64,000 bases of DNA from UBA5069 sp964560495 (GTDB taxonomy: Bacteria; Chloroflexota; Anaerolineae; Caldilineales; Caldilineaceae), in assembly GCA_964560495.1 (NCBI GenBank), contig CAZLMM010000021.1, positions 1 to 64,000 on the forward strand, in the 5' to 3' direction. Shown here one piece after another: positions 36,340 through 44,182 of the stretch (positions are counted from its first letter, which is position 1; each line of letters opens with the position of its first letter). Below the pieces are notes generated by a model. It had not been told where the DNA came from and did not search any database. It saw only the letters and a list, made by a program, of their open reading frames with translations. The translations under genes were made by a program, and so were the position numbers.

Positions 36340-38064
36340 CTACTGTAATCGAGTGAAAACGACCGCCAGCGCGCCGTCTCCCCGGCGCAACTCCAGGCGG
36401 CTGCCGTCGAAGCGGAAGGTAGCCGCTGATTGAAGCGCAGCTATGTATTGCTGCTCCTGCTCCATGACGCCAGCCGGGTCTGCGCAGGCCATCATGCTCG
36501 TCACCAGCCCGCTGATAGAGATGTTGCCGCCGCTCACCCAATAGGAGCCAGAGAAGGTGTTACAGCCGGCGTTGCCGCTGATGCGGTCGCCCTGGAACAT
36601 GGCCGTCAGCGTCGTGCCAATCAGTGGGCTGACCACAGCGCCCTGACCATTGTTATAGCTCGTCACCTGCCAGTTGGTGTTATTCAGAGGATTCTGCGGC
36701 GCAGCCGGAACGACGGTAACTGTGACCTGACGGAATGTGACCGAGCCATCGCGCAGCAGTACGCGCATCTCATAGGTCGTCGTCACCGGCGGGCACACCT
36801 GCTGCGAACCCTGGCCCACCTGGGGGAACTGCTGATATGGCTGCCCCTGGGGATAGACCCAGACCGCTTGAACGTTCTCCACAGACCATTGAAGAGTGGA
36901 GCATTGCCCTTGATTGATGGTTGTTGGGTTGGCGCTGAAAGAGATCTGCGCAGTTGGTGTGGCTGTCGGTTGAGGAACCGGCGTCGGCGTCGGCGCGGGC
37001 GTGGGTACGATGACGACCGGCGGCGGCGGGGAAGCGATGATGGGTACGTCCTCCGCGTTGCTTGCCGCGACGAAATCAGCCGAGACCCAACCCATGCCGC
37101 CCGGCGCTGAAGGCACGGCAACGACCCACCATTGACTATCTGCGCTACGACCGATGATCTCTCCGGTGGCGCCAAAGGGGGCAACACCCAACGTCGGGAA
37201 GTTTGTGCCCGGCCCTGTGCGCACGTTGACGCCATTAGGCGCAGTCACGCGGCCGGTGGGAACAGCGGGTTCTGGCTCTGGGATGGACACTTCGATCTGG
37301 CGCACCATTTGGACGGCGATGGCGTCGTCAGCGTTGCGCAGCTCGATGAAGTCGCCTTCCACTGTATAGGTTTCGGCGCTCTCCAAGGCAGCAAAGAACT
37401 CCGTCTCTTGCTCCATGACGCCAGCCGGCGTGGAACAAGTGCGTCGGGTGGCGCCCACGCCGCTGATCTCGATTGCACCGTTGGCTGCCTGGATGCTGGC
37501 AAAGAAGTCATTGCAGCCGGCGTTACCCGAAATCAGGCTCTCGTCGTTGATGTTGATGATGATGTCGGCGCCGAGGAGTGGGCTGACAACCGCTTCGCGA
37601 CCGTTGTTGTAGCCGGTCACCAGCCAGGTCGTGTCGGCCAGATCTTCCCTGGCTGCCACATACGTGGCAAGCACCTGATTGCCTTCCAGCAGGATAAGCT
37701 GGCTGCCCCGCACCTGGTATCTGTTGGCAGCGTCCAGGGCGGTCATGTACTCATTTGCCTGGTTTGTCACCGCTTCGGTGCAGGCCATCATGGTTGACGC
37801 AACCGGCGTCGCGATGGTAATGGTTGACTTGCTGGCAGTGAAAGTGGTGGTGAAGCGGTTGCAGCCGTCGCTGCCGCTGACAGCGTCATCTTCGCCAAAG
37901 ACGAGGGTCAGTGTCGTGCCTGACAACGGCAATTGGCCGCCCAACGCGCTGAGCACCCAGCTCGTGCCGTTGAGAGGCGAGGTCGCAGCCAACGCCGACG
38001 GATGCTCGGCAAAGAGGAAGAGACTGAATAGGATCAAAATCGCGCGTAACGTTGTCGTTCTCAT
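36340..38064 (-). CDS. Secreted META-domain / SH3b protein
   Basis: The start at 38064 gives a signal peptide (hydrophobic AILILFSLFLFAE, cut near ALA) and has GGGAGC 8 nt upstream; the frame runs on to 38211. The 574-residue product has three META (HslJ-like) domains at about 30-125, 135-240 and 458-574, each with the pattern SGxxGCNxF and a later MxACxxxxxxQE. Between the second and third come an SH3b domain (about 270-340, NVRTGPGTNFPTLG) and an immunoglobulin-like segment (about 372-455, ANPTTINQGQCSTLQWSV) after a Pro/Thr linker. HslJ-type domains are linked to stress or cell-envelope functions. The combined role is unknown. Confidence 0.88.
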   Translation of the reverse strand: MRTTTLRAILILFSLFLFAEHPSALAATSPLNGTSWVLSALGGQLPLSGTTLTLVFGEDDAVSGSDGCNRFTTTFTASKSTITIATPVASTMMACTEAVTNQANEYMTALDAANRYQVRGSQLILLEGNQVLATYVAAREDLADTTWLVTGYNNGREAVVSPLLGADIIININDESLISGNAGCNDFFASIQAANGAIEISGVGATRRTCSTPAGVMEQETEFFAALESAETYTVEGDFIELRNADDAIAVQMVRQIEVSIPEPEPAVPTGRVTAPNGVNVRTGPGTNFPTLGVAPFGATGEIIGRSADSQWWVVAVPSAPGGMGWVSADFVAASNAEDVPIIASPPPPVVIVPTPAPTPTPVPQPTATPTAQISFSANPTTINQGQCSTLQWSVENVQAVWVYPQGQPYQQFPQVGQGSQQVCPPVTTTYEMRVLLRDGSVTFRQVTVTVVPAAPQNPLNNTNWQVTSYNNGQGAVVSPLIGTTLTAMFQGDRISGNAGCNTFSGSYWVSGGNISISGLVTSMMACADPAGVMEQEQQYIAALQSAATFRFDGSRLELRRGDGALAVVFTRLQ

Positions 38065-38350
38065 GTGAAGCTCCCTTTTTTTATCTGTGATTCTGCTCAA
38101 TGACGTTCGATTTGCCCGGAAACGTACTCGCGGATAATAGCCCCTGATGTCATCAGGCAATAAACTTGCGCTGTAAATAGTCTTGTTGGCGAGCAAAGAA
38201 GATGCAAACATTGGATGTTTATCATGCAGTCACTTCACGTAGGCAGGTTAATCACTGACGCGCCTTACAAAGAGTAACTCATCGCGTCAGATTTGGTCAA
38301 ATAGCCCTTTGCGCTGCTTGCCTTGCCCTGACGTTTTCTTTAGCGCCAAA
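38065..38350. other. Intergenic region with META gene promoter side
   Basis: These 286 bases lie between two minus-strand genes. Only the ribosome site before 38064 is clear. I see no strong promoter, hairpin or RNA gene. Confidence 0.3.
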
Positions 38351-40288
38351 TTACAATTCTGCCAACACTTCTCCCATCTGCCCAATATCATAACCGCCCA
38401 GAGCGGCGACTCCTGCGGCGAAACCCGACGCCGGATCACGAATGATCGCCAACAACGGCGCAAGCATTGCGCTCTCGTAATGCTCTACTGGAACGACCAG
38501 ATCGTAGCGTTCGTCGAAGAGCGGCGCAAAGTCCAAATTCAGGCTGCGCGCTGCCGCCAGAATGCCTAGCCCGCAGTCTGCCGCGCCGCTGGCTACCGCC
38601 GCAGCCACGGCCAGATGGGTGTACTCCTGGCGCTCATAGCCCTGAATCTGGCGCGCATCCAGTCCTCGCTGTTTGAGCTGGTAGTCCAGGAGGACGCGCG
38701 TGCCGGCCCCACGCTGACGGTTGACAAAGACCACGTCAGAGCGCAACAGGTCTTCCATCGTGTAGATGCTCTTGGGGTTACCCTTGGGCGTCATCAAGCC
38801 CTGGATGCGCCGCACAAAACCAAGCAGCACGACCCGCACGCCATGGGGCGTCAGCAGGCGGCGAATGCTGCCCACGTTGTAGTCGCCAGTTTCTTCATCC
38901 AGCAGGTGCGAACCGGCCAGGTGCGCTTCCCGACGCTGCAACGCCAACAATCCGCTCAGGCTGCCTACATGAGCCGATGACAGGCTCATGTCGGGACGGC
39001 GACGACGCAGCCTGTCGGCCAGCAGATCCAGAGTCATGTCGTGGCTGCCAATCGCCAGGATGGTGTTGCGCACCTTTCGTGGTTCGCATAGCAGCTCCAC
39101 CTGCACCGTCTCGCCGGCGTGATGTCCCTCGGAGAAGCGCGGTATCCTCACCAGGCCATCGGCCTTGACCAGCGAGGTGATCACGCCCGCGCCGCCGGCC
39201 AGCGGCGTCGCAACGACGCGCTCACCCACCTGCCCCAACGTCACCCGCAGGAACTCATCTTCCCCCAAGGGCGAGAGCGTTTTGCGGGTGAGCGTCGCCG
39301 CCATCATCGTGCGTTCGGGCGTCAGACTGCCCTGCCAGCGATAGAGCAGGGGTTTCGCCAGCAGATCGAAGGTTAACGCCGCGGAGACAGGATAGCCAGG
39401 GATGCCCATGATCGCCCGGCTGCGAGCCACGCCCAGGATGACCGGATGGCCGGGGCGGATGGCGACGCCGTGAACGCAGAGCTCTCCCAACCCGGCCACG
39501 ATGGAGGCGGTGAAATCTTCTGATCCGGCGGATGAGCCGGCGTTGATGATGACCAGGTCATGGTCGGCCAGGGCTGTCTCCACCGCAGCCAGAATCTCGG
39601 CGCGTACATCAGCTTGGATGGGAAAGCGAGTGACTCTGGCGCCGGTCTCCTGGGCCAGCGCGCCCAGCACCAGCGAGTTGTATTCGATGATGCCGCCTGG
39701 CTTGAGCGCCGCGCCGGGCGGAACCAGCTCCGTACCCGTGGGAATGATGGCGACGCGTGGCTGACGGTGGACGCTCACTGCGCTGTGGCCGCAGCCGGCG
39801 ATTGCGCCCAGGTCTTGGGCGCGCAGGCGGTGGTTGGCCGGCAACACCAGCTCACTCGCCACCATGTCCTCGCCCATGGGGCGCACAGAATGCCACGGCG
39901 GTACGCTTTCGATGATCTCGATCTGGCGGATGTCGCCGTCCTGCACCACCTGCACATGCTCCACCATGATCACGGCGTTTGCGTTGGGCGGCAGAGGGTC
40001 GCCCGTGTCCACAGAATGGGCCTGGACGCCAATGGTCAGGCGCAAGGGGCGGGTTTCGCTGGCGCCGCGGGTATCCTCGGCGCGCACTGCATAGCCGTCC
40101 ATAGCTGCGGCGTGATAGTGGGGCGAAGAGATGAGCGCCCACACCGGCTCGGCGGTCACGCGACCCAGGGCTTGATCCAGGGGAATGGTCTCGGCGGGCA
40201 GCGACGTCAGCAGGCCGGCGGCGTCCAACGCTGCGTGCCAGGCAGAAATGGCTTCATCCAAGGCGATGTCGTGCAGATAGATAGTCAT
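38351..40288 (-). CDS. MoeA-like molybdopterin protein fused to PBP-like domain
   Basis: The 645-residue protein has a full MoeA part (about 1-400): SSPHYHAAAMDGYAVRAEDT near the start, NANAVIMVEHV, the MoCF_biosynth core GTELVPPG and INAGSSAGSEDF, and the C-terminal barrel. From about 405 on it has a substrate-binding-like (PBP_like, PF12727) domain, with ILAIGSHDMTLDLLADRL and VNRQRGAGTRVLLDYQL. This fusion is known from archaea and some bacteria and may sense or channel molybdate or tungstate. The ATG at 40288 is used; a TTG at 40303 is possible. It lies 23 nt after the stop of the other moeA. Confidence 0.92.
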   Translation of the reverse strand: MTIYLHDIALDEAISAWHAALDAAGLLTSLPAETIPLDQALGRVTAEPVWALISSPHYHAAAMDGYAVRAEDTRGASETRPLRLTIGVQAHSVDTGDPLPPNANAVIMVEHVQVVQDGDIRQIEIIESVPPWHSVRPMGEDMVASELVLPANHRLRAQDLGAIAGCGHSAVSVHRQPRVAIIPTGTELVPPGAALKPGGIIEYNSLVLGALAQETGARVTRFPIQADVRAEILAAVETALADHDLVIINAGSSAGSEDFTASIVAGLGELCVHGVAIRPGHPVILGVARSRAIMGIPGYPVSAALTFDLLAKPLLYRWQGSLTPERTMMAATLTRKTLSPLGEDEFLRVTLGQVGERVVATPLAGGAGVITSLVKADGLVRIPRFSEGHHAGETVQVELLCEPRKVRNTILAIGSHDMTLDLLADRLRRRRPDMSLSSAHVGSLSGLLALQRREAHLAGSHLLDEETGDYNVGSIRRLLTPHGVRVVLLGFVRRIQGLMTPKGNPKSIYTMEDLLRSDVVFVNRQRGAGTRVLLDYQLKQRGLDARQIQGYERQEYTHLAVAAAVASGAADCGLGILAAARSLNLDFAPLFDERYDLVVPVEHYESAMLAPLLAIIRDPASGFAAGVAALGGYDIGQMGEVLAEL

Positions 40289-40311
40289 TTTAGTAGAACT
40301 CAATCACCTTA

Positions 40312-41544
40312 TCAATCCAGCCACACATCCACCCACTCACCCGCAGCAAGGCCGTTGGCATCCAGCGGTACGACGACAGTCCCCTCGCTGTGCACCAGCG
40401 TGTAGATCAAGTTCGACTTGCCGAGCACCGGAATCGCCCACGGCTCGCCGGCGCGCGCTTCCAGGCGCACTGCCACATAGTCTTCACGACCGGTGACAGA
40501 CGCGATGTTGCGCACCAGCCGCGCCCGCATCTGGCGTTTGGGCAAGGGCTGCGCGCCCAGCAGCGCGCAGATGGTTGGCGCGACGAACAGGTCGAAGATG
40601 ACCATGGCCGAGACAGGATTGCCTGGCAGACCAAAGACCGGCGTCCCATCGCACACAGCCAGGATGGTGGGCTTGCCCGGCTTGACGCTGACGCCGTGGA
40701 CGAGCACGCCAGGCGTCCCCATCTCCTGGATCACATCGACGGTCATGTCGCGATAGCTGACGGAGCTGCCGGCCGAGAAGACTACGATGTCGGCCGCCGC
40801 TTTCGCCTCGTGTGCTGCAGCCGCCAACGCAGCGCGCCGGTCGGGAATGATGGGGAAGTTGAGCGGGAGCGCCCCGGCGCGCAGGCTCAAAGCCGCCAGT
40901 GAATAGGAGTTGACATCCCGCACCTGGCCGGGCTGGGGCGTCTGTTCTGGCGAGATCACCTCGTCGCCGGTGGAGAGAATTGCGATGCGTGGCCTGGCCG
41001 CGACTGTGATCTCCGTGACGCCCAGCGCCATGAGTGCGCCAATGTCTTGCGGTCGCATGCGCTGTCCCGGTGCAAAAATCGTCTCTCCCTGACGCACGTC
41101 CTCACCCACCTGCACCACGTTTTCGCCCTCGGCAACCGGTTTAAAGACTTCGATGCTGGTTGCGTCCACCCGCTGGGTCTGCTCCACCATGACAACTGCA
41201 TTCGCGTTAGGTGGGAGCATGCCGCCGGTGTGCATAAGCACCGCTTCTCCCACCCCAACGGGCGTAGTGCTCGCCTGTCCCATGAGCGCTTCGCCCACCA
41301 CCGCGAGCAAGGCCGGCAACCCAGGCGTTGCGCCATAGGCGTCGGCGGCGTTGACTGCGTAGCCATCTACGGTGGAGCGAGGGAACTCAGGCAGGTCTTG
41401 GGGAGACGCGATGGTTTCGGCCAACACCCGGCCCAGGCTTTGGCTGGTTGAAATACGTTCAGTGCGGACGATGGGAGTGAATCGCTGTGCGAAAATCGTC
41501 CACGCCTCGGCTGGCGGGCGCACGGTGAAGAGTTCAGTGCTCAT
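40312..41544 (-). CDS. moeA: Molybdopterin molybdotransferase
   Basis: The 410-residue protein has the MoeA signatures: LPEFPRSTVDGYAVNAAD, LPPNANAVVMVEQTQ, the GTGDEV-like STGDEVI, and FSAGSSVSYRDM with VKPGKPTILAV and FGLPGNPVSAMV. MoeA inserts molybdenum (or tungsten) into adenylylated molybdopterin. The ATG at 41544 matches the family N-terminus; the frame extends to 41655. The second MoeA-type gene follows directly, so two copies form one operon. No other moa/mob genes are in the window. Confidence 0.94.
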   Translation of the reverse strand: MSTELFTVRPPAEAWTIFAQRFTPIVRTERISTSQSLGRVLAETIASPQDLPEFPRSTVDGYAVNAADAYGATPGLPALLAVVGEALMGQASTTPVGVGEAVLMHTGGMLPPNANAVVMVEQTQRVDATSIEVFKPVAEGENVVQVGEDVRQGETIFAPGQRMRPQDIGALMALGVTEITVAARPRIAILSTGDEVISPEQTPQPGQVRDVNSYSLAALSLRAGALPLNFPIIPDRRAALAAAAHEAKAAADIVVFSAGSSVSYRDMTVDVIQEMGTPGVLVHGVSVKPGKPTILAVCDGTPVFGLPGNPVSAMVIFDLFVAPTICALLGAQPLPKRQMRARLVRNIASVTGREDYVAVRLEARAGEPWAIPVLGKSNLIYTLVHSEGTVVVPLDANGLAAGEWVDVWLD

Positions 41545-41702
41545 GGTTGGACAACATCTGCAAAGGGTATGAATTGGCGGGCGAACGAATTGACAATTGA
41601 CAATTGTAAATGAACAATTATTGAGGATCGTATCATGCCAACGTCGCAACACCAAGCGCGTTGGAACGTTTTGCTCTTTATTTTTTCATCCGGGAGAGAA
41701 CT
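41545..41702. promoter_or_regulatory. Divergent promoter region of moeA and PhyH genes
   Basis: These 158 bases are AT-rich compared with the surroundings. The segment from about 41587 holds two overlapping TTGACA hexamers in the repeat TTGACAATTGACAATTG, a possible plus-strand -35, but no clear -10 follows at 17 nt. A GGGAG ribosome site precedes 41703. Confidence 0.35.
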
Positions 41703-42731
41703 ATGTCATTCGATGCTATTGCCTGCGCCGAATTCTATCGTGAAAACGGCTATTTCATCTATGAGGATGCGCTTACACCTTTGGAAGTGGAAGAATTGCG
41801 CGCGGAAACGACGCGCATCTGTCGCGGGGACGCCGGCCCGGTGCGTGGTCTGCTTCCCGCGACAGACGGCGATTCCGAGGCCGACATCTTGGGCCGCTAC
41901 GTCTGCATCCACTTTCCCCACAAGCTGTCCCAGGCCATGTACAGCTATTTGGGCCACCAGGCTATGGTGGATGTGCTGACCAGCGTCATCGGCCCGAACG
42001 TCAAGTGTATGCAGTCCATGCTCTTCATCAAGGCTTCGGGCAAGCCAGGTCAGGCGTGGCATCAGGACGAGTATTTTATCCCCACGCGTGACCGCTCGCT
42101 GACGGGGGGGTGGATCGCCTTGGACGACGCCACGGTGGAGAATGGCTGTCTGTGGATCATCCCAGGTTCGCACAAGTATGGCGTCATCTGGCCGACTCAC
42201 TATCAACAGGATGCCCGCTTCGACTGCACCGAAGAGGCTTTCGGCTTCCCCTATCGCGATGAGGACGCCATTCCCGTGGAGGTCAGGGCCGGGACGATTG
42301 TTTTCTTCAACGGCTACACGCTGCACCGTTCGCTGCCCAACGTGGCGAAGAACGGCTATCGCCGCGCCCTGGTCAACCATTACATGAGCGCCGAGTCGCT
42401 GTTGCCGTGGATGGCGCACCGCTCTCACGAGCCAGCCGGGCGGGCGGATCACCGTGACATTGTGATGATCGCCGGCAGGGACCCCTATGCATATAAGGGA
42501 ACGCTCGACCTGATGGAATCTCACATTCGCCCCGACAAGATGGGAGGCTGTGGGACACAGGACCAGAATCTCATCTCCACGGGCGCCGCCGCCTTTGCCC
42601 GCAGCGACGGGATGATGGGCGCCGGGGCAATGGGCGGCGCAATGGGCGCAATGATGGGCGGCGCAAACGGTGGAGCGCAAGCAGCGCTTCTGCAACCACT
42701 CATCATCGACGATGAAGAGGATGATGAGTGA
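41703..42731 (+). CDS. Phytanoyl-CoA dioxygenase family protein with Gly/Met/Ala tail
   Basis: The 342-residue protein belongs to the PhyH branch of Fe(II)/2-oxoglutarate dioxygenases. The HxD iron ligands are in QAWHQDEYF and the distal His in GYTLHRSLPN, followed by an Arg in GYRRALVNHY. The first residues, FYRENGYFIYEDALTPLEVEEL, are typical of the family. The last 50 residues are unusual: a stretch rich in Gly, Met and Ala (GMMGAGAMGGAMGAMMGG) and then an acidic end DDEEDDE. The substrate is not known; PhyH members hydroxylate lipids, natural products or amino acids. GGGAG lies before the ATG. Confidence 0.9.
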   Translation: MSFDAIACAEFYRENGYFIYEDALTPLEVEELRAETTRICRGDAGPVRGLLPATDGDSEADILGRYVCIHFPHKLSQAMYSYLGHQAMVDVLTSVIGPNVKCMQSMLFIKASGKPGQAWHQDEYFIPTRDRSLTGGWIALDDATVENGCLWIIPGSHKYGVIWPTHYQQDARFDCTEEAFGFPYRDEDAIPVEVRAGTIVFFNGYTLHRSLPNVAKNGYRRALVNHYMSAESLLPWMAHRSHEPAGRADHRDIVMIAGRDPYAYKGTLDLMESHIRPDKMGGCGTQDQNLISTGAAAFARSDGMMGAGAMGGAMGAMMGGANGGAQAALLQPLIIDDEEDDE

Positions 42732-42809
42732 GGAGGCGCGCAAGCGAAACGAGGAGCAGCAAAAGGCCGAAGACTTTTGTCAGGTGACCAACAAGGGAGA
42801 CCGAGATCA

Positions 42810-44117
42810 ATGATCGATTGCTCAGTGCAGGCGAATCAGCAGCAAGAGCCGCCCGAAGATGTGGGCAAACTCGATGCGCCGGTCGCGCCCATGCAGCGCA
42901 TCATGACCATCGACATCCTGCGCGGGTTCGCCTTGTTGGGCATCCTGCTGGTCAACATGGAGTATTTCAACCAGTCGGCGCTCAATCTGGTGGTGGATTT
43001 GAAGCCGCCGGCGTCGCCCCTCGACCAGGCGGCCCGCTGGTTCATTGCCTTCTTTGCCGAAGGCAAATTCTACACCACCTTCTCTTTTCTCTTTGGCCTG
43101 GGGATGATCATTCAAATGGGGCGGGCGGGAGAACGGCGCGCTCGTTTTGGCCGTTTCTGGTTTCGCCGCATGGTGGTGTTGTTGGGCTTTGGCTTGGTCC
43201 ACGCCTATCTCTTCTGGCCGGGCGACATCCTGATCCTCTACTCAGTGTTAGGCGTCGCCCTGCTCCTTTGGCGCAAAGCGCGTCCGCGCACGACTCTCAT
43301 CTGGGCGTTTATCTTTCTGATCGTCCCGCTGGTGATCAATGGCGTGCTGTGGGGGCTGGTCAAGATGGGCGAGATGGCCATGGGGAGCGCAGAGATGGAG
43401 CGTATCTTTGCCCAGCAGGTGGGTGACTACGCCGTACAGGCCGCCGAGGCGGATCGCATCTACGCCACAGGCAGCTTCCTGGAGATCACCCAGCAGCGGG
43501 CGCGCGACATGAATTTCATGTATTTCACCTGGCCTTTCATCGGCTTTAACGTGCTGGCCGCCATGCTTCTGGGTCTCTATGCTGGCAAGCGGGGCGTCTT
43601 CGACAACATCCCCGGCCATCTGCCTTTCATCCGCAAGGCGTGGCTGTGGGGGTTGATCATCGGGGTAATCGGCAATGCGCTGTATGTCTACTTTGGCGAA
43701 CAGGCCAATCGGGCCGTGCCATCGCTGGCGAATCTGATTTCGCTCGCCGGACAGAGCTTTGGTGCGCCGGCCATGGCGATCTTCTACATGGCCAGCCTCA
43801 CCCTGCTGGCCGAACGCGCCGTTTGGCGCCGCCGCCTGGCGCCGCTGTCCCTGGTCGGGCGCATGGCCCTCACCAACTACCTGGCGCAAAGTTTCATCTG
43901 CGCCACGCTTTTCTATGGTTACGGCTTTGGCCTCTACGGCACGGTGGGCGTCGCCGGCGGCGTCGCGCTGACGGTGGTCATCTATGCAGCGCAGGTGCTG
44001 TGGAGCGGCTGGTGGCTGCGCCGTTTCCGCTTCGGCCCGGCGGAATGGCTGTGGCGCACCTTCACCTATGGCAAACGTCAATCCATGCGGTTGGTTGGGG
44101 CTTCGGTTGCAGATTGA
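42810..44117 (+). CDS. DUF418 (YeiB-like) membrane protein
   Basis: The 435-residue protein has about 10 membrane helices. It opens after a short tail with RIMTIDILRGFALLGILLVNM, the classical start of DUF418/YeiB proteins. The C-terminal DUF418 domain has LAPLSLVGRMALTNYLAQSF and FGPAEWLWRTFTYG. YeiB-type proteins are related to acyltransferase-3 membrane enzymes, and their substrates are largely unknown. AGGGAGA lies 10 nt upstream of the ATG at 42810. It follows the PhyH gene by 78 nt on the same strand. Confidence 0.9.
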   Translation: MIDCSVQANQQQEPPEDVGKLDAPVAPMQRIMTIDILRGFALLGILLVNMEYFNQSALNLVVDLKPPASPLDQAARWFIAFFAEGKFYTTFSFLFGLGMIIQMGRAGERRARFGRFWFRRMVVLLGFGLVHAYLFWPGDILILYSVLGVALLLWRKARPRTTLIWAFIFLIVPLVINGVLWGLVKMGEMAMGSAEMERIFAQQVGDYAVQAAEADRIYATGSFLEITQQRARDMNFMYFTWPFIGFNVLAAMLLGLYAGKRGVFDNIPGHLPFIRKAWLWGLIIGVIGNALYVYFGEQANRAVPSLANLISLAGQSFGAPAMAIFYMASLTLLAERAVWRRRLAPLSLVGRMALTNYLAQSFICATLFYGYGFGLYGTVGVAGGVALTVVIYAAQVLWSGWWLRRFRFGPAEWLWRTFTYGKRQSMRLVGASVAD

Positions 44118-44166
44118 CCGGGGCGATCCCCCCTCGGGCAAATGCCGATGGGAGATCATCCCCGGT
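44117..44166. terminator. Hairpin between convergent DUF418 and pheT genes
   Basis: The arms ACCGGGG and CCCCGGT are exact complements, with an inner GATC/GATC pairing, between the two converging stops. It could terminate transcription from both sides, though a T-run is missing. Confidence 0.45.
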
Positions 44167-44182
44167 TTGACAGCGTCGAGCT

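Noticed and set aside
41661..41702. Longer N-terminus for the first PhyH protein
   Set aside because: The ATG at 41703 has a GGGAG site and matches the family start; the upstream part is AT-rich leader.
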